Notes under the pieces: generated by a model | What the model saw: only the letters and a program-made list of their open reading frames with translations | Told to the model about the DNA's origin: nothing | Database searches by the model: none | Program-made: the position numbers and the translations under genes | In this document: positions 53,703 to 62,805 of the stretch, one piece after another | How positions within the stretch are numbered: position 1 is the stretch's first letter | Layout of the letters: each line of letters starts with the position of its first letter | From: an uncultured Collinsella sp. | Lineage (GTDB): Bacteria; Actinomycetota; Coriobacteriia; Coriobacteriales; Coriobacteriaceae | NCBI GenBank assembly: GCA_902496115.1 | Contig: CABUZK010000006.1 | Coordinates: forward strand, 10,373-74,372 | Length of the DNA: 64,000 nucleotides | Direction of reading: 5' to 3'

Positions 53703-54359
53703 GGGCTCCCAGGGGCAGGGGGCTTCGATGTGGATGTGCTCGCCGGTTACGGGATGCGTGAAGGATACGCTGTGGGCGTGGAGCATCAATCCACAGGGGC
53801 GCGGCGTGCCGTACAGGTCGTCGCCAACCAGGGGGTGATGCTCGCTGGCCAGATGCACACGGATCTGATGCTTGCGGCCGGTGAGCAGCTCGACATCGAT
53901 ATACGAACGCGTGGGCAGGCCTCGGCGGCTCTTAAGGCGCTTGAGCACCTTCACACGTGTCTGCGACGGCTTGCCGCTGGCGCCGACGCGCATCTTGCGG
54001 CTGTCGTGGCGGTCGCGGGCGATGGGCTTGTCGATGAGCTTTTCGTTCCAGTCGATCTTGCCCTCGGCGAGCGCTAGGTAGTGCTTTTCGAAAGCGTGGT
54101 CGATAATCATCTGGTCAAAGGCGGGCTGCGTCTGCTTGTCGAGCGAGAACAGCACCACGCCGGTGGTGTCACGGTCCAGGCGATTGAGCGGCTGCATGTC
54201 GGTCGCGGCAAAGCCGTCGCCCATCGCCAGCAGCAGGTCGCTGGCGTAGTCGGTGAGCGTGCGCTCGCCGGTGCCGTCGCCGTGGACGATCATGCCGGCG
54301 GGCTTGTCGATGGCCATGAGCCAGGCGTCGCAGTAGAGGACTTGAGGTTCTTCGTTCAC
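53700..54359 (-). CDS. RluA-family RNA pseudouridine synthase
   Basis: A 219-residue enzyme that isomerises uridine in RNA. The catalytic Asp lies in LNRLDRDTTGVV (about residues 57-68; the family's HRLD has Asn here). RKHQIRVHLA and GDDLYG follow. It lacks an S4 domain. It begins 15 bp after the U32 gene on the same strand. Confidence 0.88.
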   Translation of the reverse strand: MNEEPQVLYCDAWLMAIDKPAGMIVHGDGTGERTLTDYASDLLLAMGDGFAATDMQPLNRLDRDTTGVVLFSLDKQTQPAFDQMIIDHAFEKHYLALAEGKIDWNEKLIDKPIARDRHDSRKMRVGASGKPSQTRVKVLKRLKSRRGLPTRSYIDVELLTGRKHQIRVHLASEHHPLVGDDLYGTPRPCGLMLHAHSVSFTHPVTGEHIHIEAPCPWEP

Positions 54360-54374
54360 GTGTAAGCCTTTCGG

Positions 54375-56870
54375 TTAGCTAATTCCCACAAACATGCAGC
54401 CCGAGGTCGCCCCACGCAGGCGGGCAGCGGGCTTGCGACCTGCCTGCGCTGCATCAATGGCGCGACGGACGCGCGCGACGGCACGGCCAATCTCATTGGG
54501 CTCGAGCAGGGTTCCGTCAACCATAAGACGGCGCACGCCGGCATCGAGCAGCTGCGGAACCTGCGGCGTGAGGTCGATGGGGTAGGCATCGTACAGGCGC
54601 GAGCGGCCGTGGACGTCGGTACGTACCGGCATGACCTTTCCGTCGATATTCTTGAGCGAGAGCTTGCGGACACGCAGGCGGCAGTTGGCGCAATCGTGGA
54701 TGCAGCCGTTGGCAACCTGCAGAATGCAATGCTCGCTTGTCATGACGCGCGGCCGGCCAAAGACGGTGATGCCCAGAGTCGCGGGCGCGGCGGCGCCGAG
54801 CGAGACAATCTCGTCGAGCGTGATCTCGGGCGAGAGCCAAAACGCACCGGCTCCGCGCTCGGCAAGCGCCTCCATGCAGGGCGTGTTATGCACCGGCAGG
54901 CAGGATCGAATCTCGGCCGTGGCGCCGGCATGCGCGGCTACAGCGAGCTCGGAGATATTGCCGACGGCGACGGTGGCTCCGGCATTGATCCAGGGATCGA
55001 CGCGCTCGTGGTCAACGGCACGGCAGACCTCGTCGAGTACGGGTACGATGCCCTGCTCAAACGCATCGGCGGGGGAGACACCGGCGGCATCGAGCGCGTC
55101 GGTGGTCATGTAGATGCGCGTTGCACCCTCCGCGCGGGCTGCCTCGGCGGCCTCGAGCGAGGTGACGGTGGCGCAGATCTGCGGCTCGTCGCGGTAATGC
55201 TCGGGCGCGGGGCGGGAATCACTGGTTACAATCGCCGGCAACTCGAGCGTTTTCGCGCGCTCCTCGTAGGGTGCCAGAATGGCCTCTTCCAGCGCCTTGC
55301 AGACAGCGGCACGCACCTTATGTACGGCGGAGAAGCCCATGCCGCAGCCCTCATCGAGCGTCACATCAAAGCTCGCGGCCTCAAAGGGCGAGGAACCCAT
55401 GCGGCCTACATGCTCCACCAGATCGGATGCCTCGACGGTGCGGGTTTTGGCGGCCTCGACGGTAAAGCCGGTGGCGGTGGCCGTAAGCGAAGGGTCGTCG
55501 CAGCAGGTGAGCGTAACGGTAAACGGCTCGCCCAGACGCGCCACGACGGACACGTCTACGGCACGGCGGCGCAGCACATCGCGCTTGAGCGCGGCGCCGG
55601 CAGCGTCGATAGCACGCTGGCTTCGAATCACGCGCACGCGGCAGCCCTCGGGCATGCTACGGGGCACGCGGCACTCGATGACGTCACCGGCTGCGGCATC
55701 ATCGGCGGCGATGGTGGTCAGGAACTGGTCGAACTCATCGTCGTGGCGAAGCTCCAGCAGGTCGCCCTTGCCCACGGGCTCAAACAGCTCAATGCGGGCG
55801 ATGGCAGCGCGGCGACGGCTGTCGTCGGGCTTGAGCCCGCGCACATCGCGGTTGGTCAGGCGGCTGCCGAGCACCGTGCCCACGATCTGGCCGCGGTTGT
55901 TGGAGCGCTCATAGCTCATCATCTCGTCACCCGACGTACCGTCTTGGTAGGCGTGCGTAAAGTCACGGTTAAAGCAGCGCTTGAGCTGGCGCTGGCGGGC
56001 GGTCTCTTCATCCTTAGAGGTCGAAACATCGGCCAGCATGTCATCAATCTGACGACGATACACGTCGACGATGGAGTACACGTAATCGGGGGCCTTCATG
56101 CGGCCTTCGAGCTTGAGCGATGCGGCACCGGCGTCATACAGACGACGAACGAGCTGCGAGGTATTGGTATCGCGCGGGCATAGCGCGCGCTCGCGACCGG
56201 CAGGGGAGAGCGAGCGGCCGTTCTCGTCGATCAGCTCGTAAGGCAGGCGACAGGGCTGAGCACACATGCCGCGGTTGGCCGAGCGGCCCGCCATGGCAAA
56301 GCTCGACAGCAGGCACAGGCCCGAGTAGCAAAAGCAGATGGCGCCGTGGCTAAAGACCTCGAGGTCAACGTCGGGCGCGGCGTCGTGGATGGCGGCGATC
56401 TCGTCGATGGAGAGCTCACGCGAGAGGGTCACGCGGTCGGCGCCCTGCTCGCGGCACCAGATAGTCCCACGGTCATCGTGGATGTTCGCCTGGGTCGAGA
56501 TGTGCGTCTCGATGCCGGGCATGGTGCGCTTGACCTCAAAGAACAGGCCCCAGTCCTGGATAATGAAGGCATCGGCGCCCAGCGTGGAGCAGCGGTGGAT
56601 GAGTTGCAGCGCATCGCCCATCTCGGACTGCTTGATGACGATGTTGACCGTGACGTAGACGCGCGAGCCGGCCAGGTGCGCAGCGCGGCAGGCCTGCTCA
56701 AAGGCCTCATCGGTAAAGTTGGTTGCCTTGCGGCGGGCGTTGAAGCTGCCCATGCCACAGTAGATGGCGTCTGCCCCGGCAGCGAGCGCGGCGGCAAAGG
56801 GCTCGGGGCCTCCGGCGGGGGCCAAGAGCTCGGGTCTGCGGTTGGTGGTTCGACTGGCGGTTGCGGTCAT
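54375..56870 (-). CDS. U32-family peptidase/RNA hydroxylase (RlhA-like)
   Basis: An 831-residue protein. The N-terminal U32 domain begins RPELLAPAGGPEPFAAALAAGADA and has the Cys cluster CFCYSGLC...NRGMCAQPCR that would hold an iron-sulfur centre. The C-terminal half matches the long form of the family. RlhA hydroxylates C2501 of 23S rRNA in E. coli; the pairing here with an rRNA-type pseudouridine synthase supports an RNA-modification role over peptidase. Confidence 0.85.
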   Translation of the reverse strand: MTATASRTTNRRPELLAPAGGPEPFAAALAAGADAIYCGMGSFNARRKATNFTDEAFEQACRAAHLAGSRVYVTVNIVIKQSEMGDALQLIHRCSTLGADAFIIQDWGLFFEVKRTMPGIETHISTQANIHDDRGTIWCREQGADRVTLSRELSIDEIAAIHDAAPDVDLEVFSHGAICFCYSGLCLLSSFAMAGRSANRGMCAQPCRLPYELIDENGRSLSPAGRERALCPRDTNTSQLVRRLYDAGAASLKLEGRMKAPDYVYSIVDVYRRQIDDMLADVSTSKDEETARQRQLKRCFNRDFTHAYQDGTSGDEMMSYERSNNRGQIVGTVLGSRLTNRDVRGLKPDDSRRRAAIARIELFEPVGKGDLLELRHDDEFDQFLTTIAADDAAAGDVIECRVPRSMPEGCRVRVIRSQRAIDAAGAALKRDVLRRRAVDVSVVARLGEPFTVTLTCCDDPSLTATATGFTVEAAKTRTVEASDLVEHVGRMGSSPFEAASFDVTLDEGCGMGFSAVHKVRAAVCKALEEAILAPYEERAKTLELPAIVTSDSRPAPEHYRDEPQICATVTSLEAAEAARAEGATRIYMTTDALDAAGVSPADAFEQGIVPVLDEVCRAVDHERVDPWINAGATVAVGNISELAVAAHAGATAEIRSCLPVHNTPCMEALAERGAGAFWLSPEITLDEIVSLGAAAPATLGITVFGRPRVMTSEHCILQVANGCIHDCANCRLRVRKLSLKNIDGKVMPVRTDVHGRSRLYDAYPIDLTPQVPQLLDAGVRRLMVDGTLLEPNEIGRAVARVRRAIDAAQAGRKPAARLRGATSGCMFVGIS

Positions 56871-56980
56871 ATCCTGCCTTTCAAAATGCTCAGATACTCA
56901 AAAGTATAGTGGCGCCGTCGCGATGGGCGATGCCCGCAGCCTAAGCAGGACAAAGTCTTCAGCAGCCTCTCAGGCAACAA

Positions 56981-57011
56981 TGATCCGTTTTCCTCCGTCC
57001 CCAAGGGATCA
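56981..57011. repeat. Short repeat, family C copy 2
   Basis: TGATCCGTTTTCCTCCGTCC then CCAAGGGATCA, one base different from the copy at 51226. It ends 5 bp before the stop of the YheO-type gene. Confidence 0.7.
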
Positions 57012-57016
57012 GTGGG

Positions 57017-57673
57017 TTAGCCCTCCTTGCGGACCTTTTGTAGATAGCGGTAGACGCTGGGCTCAGAGATGCCAAGCGCGGCGGCGGCGCAGGCAACGGC
57101 ACCCTTGAGCATAAACACGCCGTTGCCGTTGAGGTGGCGGATAACATCGACGCGGTCGGCCTGGCCGAGCGAGGCGACATCCTGTCCGCGGCTTTCGAGC
57201 AACTCGGAAATACTGCGGTCGATGAGCTCCTGTGTGGACTCCGAAAGGCTTTCGACCTCGATGGGGGAGGGCTCCGTGCGGACCGGCGCGGCGTCGAAGC
57301 AGGCCATAAGCTGCTGGGCCATGGCATTGATGTTGCGTACGGCCGAAAGATCGGTGTTGACGCACAGCATGCCGACGATCTCGCCGTCCTCACGGATAAA
57401 GTACGTCGCGGACTCCAACGTCTTGCCGCTGGCCCCGCGCCCCTCGCAGCCCGTAATAAACGGCAAGTCGCGATACTTGGGGTCGTGCATAATCTTGAGC
57501 GCAAGATCGGTAGCGGGTCCGCCAATCTTGCGGCCGCTCACGATACCGTTGCGAATATCGACGATGGCGTGGTCGGGATCCGAGAAATCGTGCAGGACGA
57601 TTTCGCTGTTTTTGCCGAGTATCTGCTCCAGGAAATCGACCATCGGCAAAAAGCGGCGTACGGTCTCGTTCAC
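57017..57673 (-). CDS. YheO/DauR-type PAS-HTH transcriptional regulator
   Basis: A 218-residue regulator. The N-terminal YheO-like PAS part has FLEQILGKNSEIVLHDF and NGIVSGRKIGGPATDLAL, and the C-terminal helix-turn-helix has AALGISEPSVYRYLQKV. I start it at the GTG at 57673, six bases from AAAGGAG. It is divergent from the nucleobase permease gene, which it may control. Confidence 0.88.
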   Translation of the reverse strand: MNETVRRFLPMVDFLEQILGKNSEIVLHDFSDPDHAIVDIRNGIVSGRKIGGPATDLALKIMHDPKYRDLPFITGCEGRGASGKTLESATYFIREDGEIVGMLCVNTDLSAVRNINAMAQQLMACFDAAPVRTEPSPIEVESLSESTQELIDRSISELLESRGQDVASLGQADRVDVIRHLNGNGVFMLKGAVACAAAALGISEPSVYRYLQKVRKEG

Positions 57674-58025
57674 GAGCAACTCCTTTGGGTGAAATCGGAA
57701 ATGTTCATAACAATTTTTTCTCATGGTAACACGGTGTCTATTGACTCGCATATTCGCAGGTACATTGCGTAATACAGATGAGCGGAAGGATTTTGGCGGT
57801 AAACGGTTGACCAAAAGAATAGTAAGATGTTATTTTGACCAGACACTTTCCTGAACTGCGGAAATGTATTATCTCAGCTGAAGAATAGTCTGATAACAAA
57901 AAATTATTATTAAATGTGAGGAAAATCTTCAATACGATATGCAACGAAGGCACAACCTCAGCCCCGCACTGCGTCACAATAGGACGCTAGATGCGAAAAC
58001 AACTACTTCTAGGATTGGTGGTCAA
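57674..58025. promoter_or_regulatory. AT-rich divergent regulatory region
   Basis: A 352-bp gap between divergent regulator and permease genes. TTGACC at 57808 with TTATTT after 17 bp, and a second TTGACC at 57836, are candidate promoter or operator elements; TTGACCA occurs twice 28 bp apart. I see no riboswitch. Confidence 0.4.
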
Positions 58026-59420
58026 ATGGCCCAGGAGACGGTTACGAACGGCACTGAAGCCCTGTTCACTCGTGAAGGCATGCCGCCCGTTAAGGAAATG
58101 ATCCCGTGTGCCCTTCAGCACGTGTTGGCATCGTTTGCCGGCATCATTACCCCGGCGGTCATCATGGCCGGCGTCTACGGCTTTAATAGCCAGCAGAGCA
58201 CCGACATCATTCAGGTTGCGCTCATTCTTTCGGCACTCGACACAGCCCTTCAGGCCTTCGCTCCCTTCCGTCGCATCGGCGGCGGCCTGCCCATCGTCAT
58301 GGGCGTCTCGTTCGCGTTCCTGCCGGCCCTGCAGGCCATGGGCGCCTCGGGCTTTAGCTTTGGTGCGCTGCTGGGCGGCGAGATTGTCGGCGGTGCCGTC
58401 GCGGCCCTCTTTGGTCTGGCCTACAGCAAGATTAAGTGGCTGTTCCCGCCCGTCGTGACCGGTACGGTCATCTTCTCCATCGGCGTTTCGCTGTATCCCA
58501 CGGCCGTCAAGTATATGGCCGGCGGTATGGGCACGCCGCTGTGGGGCACCCCGCAGGCCTGGTGCGTCGCTCTTATCACCTTCGCCGTGGTCTTTGCGCT
58601 CGCCAACTTTGGCAAGGGCACGCTCAAGCTGGGATCCGTGTTCTTTGGCATGATCGTTGGCATGATTGTTTCGATCCCCTTTGGCATGATCGATTTCTCC
58701 AGCGTCGCCACCGCCCAGGTCTTCGCCCTTCCCAAGCTCATGCCCTACGCGCTCGAGTTTGATCCCGAGGTCTGCATTACCCTCGCCGTCGTGTTCCCCA
58801 TGGTTGCCATCCAGGTTATCGGTGACGTCTCCGCCGCCTGCCTGGGCTCCATCGACCGTATGCCCACCGAGCGCGAGCTCTCCGGCGCTATCGTGTCCCA
58901 GGGCATCACCTCTATGGTCGGCGGCCTGCTGGGCGGTCTTCCCACCAGCGCCCTTGGCCAGAACGTGGGCATCATCTGCTCCAACAAGGTCGTCAACAAG
59001 TGGGTCTTTGTGACCATCGCGGCCGTCTTTGCCGTCGCCGGTCTGTTCCCGCAGCTTTCTGCCGTCCTTTCCGCTATCCCGCAGCCCGTCATCGGCGGCG
59101 CGACCGTCGGCGTCTTTGGCACCATCACCATGAACGGCGTGCGCATGTTCACCCGCGAGGGCCTCACGCAGCGCACTACCACCATCGTCGGTACTTCCGT
59201 CGTCTTTGGCCTGGGTATCTGGATGGCCAGCGGCTGCCTCGCCGGCGAGGGTATGCCCACCTGGGTGTCCACCGTCATCGGCTCCAATGCCGTAACCCCC
59301 ACCGCCATCATGGCCATTGTCCTTAACCTGATCCTTCCGCAGACGCCGGTCGTGGCTCAACACATCGATGCTGCCAAGGACGCTGCCGTGGATCTGGTCT
59401 TGCCCGAGAGCAAGAAGTAA
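58026..59420 (+). CDS. NCS2-family nucleobase permease (xanthine/uracil type)
   Basis: A 464-residue symporter with about 14 membrane segments. The family signature SALGQNVGIICSNKV (near residue 310) and the binding-site region GDVSAACLGSID are present. Sequence alone does not decide xanthine, urate or uracil. GGTGG precedes the ATG. It is divergent from a YheO-type regulator. Confidence 0.88.
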   Translation: MAQETVTNGTEALFTREGMPPVKEMIPCALQHVLASFAGIITPAVIMAGVYGFNSQQSTDIIQVALILSALDTALQAFAPFRRIGGGLPIVMGVSFAFLPALQAMGASGFSFGALLGGEIVGGAVAALFGLAYSKIKWLFPPVVTGTVIFSIGVSLYPTAVKYMAGGMGTPLWGTPQAWCVALITFAVVFALANFGKGTLKLGSVFFGMIVGMIVSIPFGMIDFSSVATAQVFALPKLMPYALEFDPEVCITLAVVFPMVAIQVIGDVSAACLGSIDRMPTERELSGAIVSQGITSMVGGLLGGLPTSALGQNVGIICSNKVVNKWVFVTIAAVFAVAGLFPQLSAVLSAIPQPVIGGATVGVFGTITMNGVRMFTREGLTQRTTTIVGTSVVFGLGIWMASGCLAGEGMPTWVSTVIGSNAVTPTAIMAIVLNLILPQTPVVAQHIDAAKDAAVDLVLPESKK

Positions 59421-59436
59421 CCAATTTGGTGCTATT

Positions 59437-59468
59437 CGTCGGCGGACGCATCGCCTCGTCCGCCGACG
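59437..59468 (+). terminator. Hairpin after the permease gene
   Basis: Perfect 12-bp stem CGTCGGCGGACG/CGTCCGCCGACG, 17 bp past the stop. There is no T-run. Confidence 0.55.
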
Positions 59469-59525
59469 TCATGCGGCGTCAAGCTGCACTTCAACCGCCC
59501 CTTTTCGTGCGCCGCTTGTCGAATT

Positions 59526-59577
59526 ACGTTATAGCTAGCTATATTATAGGAAGGTATAATATGGCTAGCTATAACGT
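59526..59577. repeat. AT-rich inverted repeat, 23-bp arms, upstream of the ATPase gene
   Basis: ACGTTATAGCTAGCTATATT and its near-complement around GGAAGG. It ends 18 bp before the ATPase ATG. It could be an operator, a MITE end, or both. Local AT content contrasts with the flanks. Confidence 0.7.
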
Positions 59578-59594
59578 GAAGGAAGGATGGCCCT

Positions 59595-60974
59595 ATGTTT
59601 ATCGGAAGAACAGCGGAAATGTCCGAGCTCAATCGACTGTATGGCACGGGCTCCTTTGAGATGCCTGTGATTTACGGCCGCCGTCGCCTGGGCAAAACGC
59701 GCCTTATCACAGAGTTTATCCAAGGCAAGAAGGCTATTTACTTTCAAGCTCGTCGTACCAATGCAGAGGCAAACCTGCATGGCTTTAGCCAGGCGATACT
59801 TGCGGGCTCCGTTGGTGCTGCGGGCGTGTCGTTTCGTAGTTTTGACGAGGCGTTCGATGCATTGGCCACCATGGCTCGCACGGAACGTTTGATTGTCGTG
59901 ATTGACGAGTATCCCTATCTCGCCCAATCGAATCCCGAGATCAGCTCGTTGCTGCAAGACAAGATCGATCACTTGTACAAAGAGACCAAGCTCATGCTTA
60001 TCCTGTGCGGGTCGTCGCTTTCGTTTATGGAAGAGCAGGTGTTGGGCTACGAGAGTCCGCTATACGGTAGGCGTACGGCCCAGTTTAAGATCATGCCGCT
60101 CGATTTTATGACGACCCTCGGCCTGTGGCAGATCATGGGTCGCGAAGACGCTGCAGTTTGCTATGGCATGACGGGCGGCATTCCTGCATATATCGAGAAA
60201 GTCGATCCTACCGTATCGCTCAAGGACAACATCAAACGTCTTTTTCTTACTCCTACGGGCTATCTCTTTGAGGAGCCGAGTAACCTGCTGTTGCAAGAGT
60301 GCCGCAATCCCGAGCAATATGATGCGATCGTGCAGGCAATTGCCCAGGGGCGCTCGAGGATCTCGGAGATTGCGAACTCTACGGGAATCCCTGCGAGCAA
60401 CGTAAAGAGCTATGTGGATAAGCTGGCGTCGCTTGGGATTGTCGAGCGCGAGCTGCCCCTAAACGAGACGAGCAATAAGCGAGCCGTGTATCTGCTGAGC
60501 GACCAGATGTTTAGGTTCTGGTACAAGTTTGTTCCGCAGAACATCGGGCTGATTCAAAACGATATGGCCGAGATGGCGTATAAGCGTATTGAGCCGCACG
60601 TATCGGATTACATGGGTACGGTCTTTGAGCTTATATGCAGGCAATATGTTTACGAACTCGCGCGCGCGGGCCGGCTCGATGTGGTTCCGGCGAGCGTCGG
60701 GCGCTGGTGGGGGACGGATAATCGCACGCATACGCAGGAAGAAATCGACTTGATTGTTGACGATGGCGAGGGCGCTGCGCTGTTTGCGGAGTGCAAATGG
60801 CGCAATGAACCGGTGGGAGAAGACGTGCTGCAGAAGCTCGTGCGCCGAAGCGAGCTCTTTAGACGGCAGCACAAAAGCTATGCGATCTTCTCGAAGCGTG
60901 GCTTTACGCAGGGATGCCGGGATGCCGCAGAGAGCAGGGGAGACGTCAAGCTGATCTCGTTTGCCGAGATGTGA
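59595..60974 (+). CDS. AAA-type ATPase with C-terminal DUF234/nuclease-like domain
   Basis: A 459-residue protein. It has a P-loop GRRRLGKTRL (about residues 27-36), a Walker B VVIDEYPYL, a winged-helix segment near 265-300 (RISEIANSTGIPASNVKSYVDK) and a C-terminal PD-(D/E)XK-like motif (EIDLIVDD...LFAECKWR). Such genes are common in gut anaerobes and archaea; function is unknown. GAAGGAAGG precedes the ATG. Fragments of related genes lie downstream. Confidence 0.8.
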   Translation: MFIGRTAEMSELNRLYGTGSFEMPVIYGRRRLGKTRLITEFIQGKKAIYFQARRTNAEANLHGFSQAILAGSVGAAGVSFRSFDEAFDALATMARTERLIVVIDEYPYLAQSNPEISSLLQDKIDHLYKETKLMLILCGSSLSFMEEQVLGYESPLYGRRTAQFKIMPLDFMTTLGLWQIMGREDAAVCYGMTGGIPAYIEKVDPTVSLKDNIKRLFLTPTGYLFEEPSNLLLQECRNPEQYDAIVQAIAQGRSRISEIANSTGIPASNVKSYVDKLASLGIVERELPLNETSNKRAVYLLSDQMFRFWYKFVPQNIGLIQNDMAEMAYKRIEPHVSDYMGTVFELICRQYVYELARAGRLDVVPASVGRWWGTDNRTHTQEEIDLIVDDGEGAALFAECKWRNEPVGEDVLQKLVRRSELFRRQHKSYAIFSKRGFTQGCRDAAESRGDVKLISFAEM

Positions 60975-61037
60975 GGGCGGGGATAATGAAGCGCGTCCTG
61001 ATTTGATGCTGGGAATGGGTCAAGCTAAGGATGCCAA

Positions 61038-61089
61038 GCGTAAAACCTACAATGAAAATGGCGTAAAAACTACATTGAGAACGGCGTAA
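61038..61089. repeat. Tandem 23-bp direct repeat before an ATPase remnant
   Basis: GCGTAAAACCTACAATGAAA... and GCGTAAAAACTACATTGAGA... are two 23-bp units differing at a few bases, followed by a third GCGTAA. It may be an old operator of the decayed gene. Confidence 0.65.
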
Positions 61090-61100
61090 TTTCGCAGGAT

Positions 61101-61517
61101 GACGTCGCCCGCTGGGGCTGCAGGGGCGGTTGGCCTGCAAACCTTGGGCTTTCGGATGAGCTTGCGCGACAGACGGCAAGTCAGTACGCGCGCTCGAAGG
61201 TCCGCGTGTGCGTGTTCCTTTCCACCTACGGCGGTGTCGACAACAGTGTCCATTATTATCGAGATGAGAAGGGCCTTGAGGTCGATCTGATCGTTGAGCA
61301 CGACGGGCGCTGGGGAGCCATTGAGGTCAAGCTGAGTGATGCGAAAGCAGACGATGGAGCGAGAAATCTCAAGGCGCTGGAGAGGAAAGTGCTCTCCAAT
61401 CCTGCCGCCCAGAATGCCGCGCCGGCGTTTTTGGCGGTCGTGGTTGGAAAGGGGAGCATTGCCTACACACGCGACGACGGCGTGGCGGTGATCTCCATGG
61501 CGGCACTTGGGGCGTAG
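61101..61517 (+). pseudogene. Remnant of an AAA ATPase with DUF4143 domain
   Basis: One open frame reads GGWPANLGLSDELARQTASQY, typical of the middle of DUF4143 ATPases, then jumps to GLEVDLIVEHDGRWGAIEVKLSD and ends normally. The P-loop half is missing and an internal segment appears deleted. It is not expected to be functional. Confidence 0.65.
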
Positions 61518-61559
61518 TGGTTTTGCGGGCGTGCCGTGCTTCCTTTACCGAAAATCCAT

Positions 61560-61588
61560 TTGGTAAACCTGGCACCCGTGGGTAGAAT
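61560..61588 (+). promoter_or_regulatory. Promoter of the antisense RNA
   Basis: TTGGTA, 17-bp spacer, TAGAAT. It drives the short RNA at about 61594. Confidence 0.65.
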
Positions 61589-61593
61589 AAGGT

Positions 61594-61678
61594 CGACGGC
61601 AGCCCAAGGGTGATAGCTGGGCAGCGCCGTTACTTCGATTAAGGGGTCATCGCCTTAGTGGCGTCGACCCCTCTTTTT
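61594..61678 (+). ncRNA. Putative antitoxin antisense RNA
   Basis: A predicted transcript of about 85 bases: it follows a good promoter, contains the stem-loop CAGCCCA...TGGGCAG, and ends at a terminator AGGGGTC/GACCCCT with CTTTTTCT. Its 3' half is complementary to the last codons and stop of the small gene on the other strand. This is the layout of type I toxin-antitoxin loci. Confidence 0.6.
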
Positions 61679-61780
61679 CTGCTTCGTACGCTGCTTAAGT
61701 GCCTCGGAAAGTCCGATAAGCGCCGTGAGGAGCGAGACCAAAGCGGTCAGGAGTTTCACGAAATCAATCAGATCGGTCAT
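61655..61780 (-). CDS. Small hydrophobic peptide, putative type I toxin
   Basis: A 41-residue peptide. It has a membrane-helix core FVKLLTALVSLLTALIGL (about residues 7-24) and a strongly basic tail KQRTKQKKRGRRH. GGGAGGTGAT is 8 bases before the ATG at 61780, an excellent ribosome-binding site; an ATG two codons earlier is too close to it. The antisense RNA overlaps its 3' end. A membrane-acting toxin is inferred. Confidence 0.6.
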   Translation of the reverse strand: MTDLIDFVKLLTALVSLLTALIGLSEALKQRTKQKKRGRRH

Positions 61781-61895
61781 GGGCATCACCTCCCGTCGCA
61801 TGGAGGGCACTGCCCGGCACATGGAACTGCCGTCAACAATAACCAGTCTATCAAACTGCAGCTATAAATACGAATATATGTTCGATAATAATAAC

Positions 61896-61994
61896 GACGC
61901 GATTCTCTCAAAGCGCGGCTTTAAGCAAGTGTGTCAGAGGGCCGCGCTGGGCGATTTCATGTCCGCACGAGCGCCTATCCTTACGGCAATGTAG
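61896..61994 (+). pseudogene. C-terminal fragment of a DUF234-type ATPase
   Basis: The frame reads DAILSKRGFKQVCQRAALGD, closely matching YAIFSKRGFTQGCRDAAESR at the end of the ATPase at 59595. No start or body remains. Confidence 0.65.
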
Positions 61995-62038
61995 CCGCTT
62001 ATGTAACAAGCGGCAGTTGACGGAGAAAGGTCCTAACC

Positions 62039-62773
62039 GTGTCAGCTGAAAAGACGCCGGGTATCTCGGCTATCGATACGACGAACTTTGCGCGCCAGAT
62101 TGTGCTGGACTTTGAGTTTGCGCCGGTGCCAAAACAACGCCAGCGCCGTGGACTGCGCAACGAGATTATCGAGGTCGGCGCCGTCAAGCTCGATTACCAC
62201 GGCAACGTTATGGGCGAGTTCTCGCAGTTTGTGCAGACGGAATTAACCGAAGGCGTTGCGTTTCCCGTTCGCGAGCTTACGGGGATATCGGCCGTGGACA
62301 CCGCGATGGCCGATCCGCTCTACGTGGTGATCAAAAGGCTCAACGATTGGATCGGTCGCTACTCCGCCCAGATAGTTTGCTGGAGCGGGGCGGATCGTCG
62401 ACAGCTTTTGACCGAGTGCCAGGCAAAGCACATCGACCTTTCCGCATTTCCTACGGACTGGGCCGACCTGCAGGCGTTTTACACCTCGATCATGGACGTT
62501 GGCAGCCACGGGCGCGTCTCGTTGGGCGACGCGGCGACGTGGTTTGGCATCGCGTTCGACGAGTCGACGGGCCACGCCCACAGCGCCCTTGCCGATGCGC
62601 GCGTGACCGCCAAGCTGCTCAAGCAGATGATGGAGGGGGACTATCACGTGAGTCCGCACGCCCAGGAGATCCGCCAGCGGTGGGGGATGGGCGAGCGACC
62701 CCAGACGTGCCTTTCCAGCAAGTGCCCCGAGCTGGGCGACCTGCTGCTGAAGCTGAAAGCGGAGGGGAGGTAG
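62039..62773 (+). CDS. DEDDh 3'-5' exonuclease (DnaQ/KapD-like)
   Basis: A 244-residue exonuclease. Metal ligands: DFEFAP (first D and E, about residues 23-25), a middle Asp in WSGADRRQ and the final GHAHSALADAR with His and Asp. PVRELTGIS is also typical. The start is GTG. No polymerase domain is attached, so it acts alone in DNA or RNA trimming. Confidence 0.85.
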   Translation: MSAEKTPGISAIDTTNFARQIVLDFEFAPVPKQRQRRGLRNEIIEVGAVKLDYHGNVMGEFSQFVQTELTEGVAFPVRELTGISAVDTAMADPLYVVIKRLNDWIGRYSAQIVCWSGADRRQLLTECQAKHIDLSAFPTDWADLQAFYTSIMDVGSHGRVSLGDAATWFGIAFDESTGHAHSALADARVTAKLLKQMMEGDYHVSPHAQEIRQRWGMGERPQTCLSSKCPELGDLLLKLKAEGR

Positions 62774-62805
62774 GGGGCACCCTCCGCCCATGCTGGTGCG
62801 GCGCC

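Noticed and set aside
57674..58025. Purine riboswitch before the nucleobase permease
   Set aside because: The conserved loops of the purine aptamer (TATA...CTAC, TTACC) could not be found.
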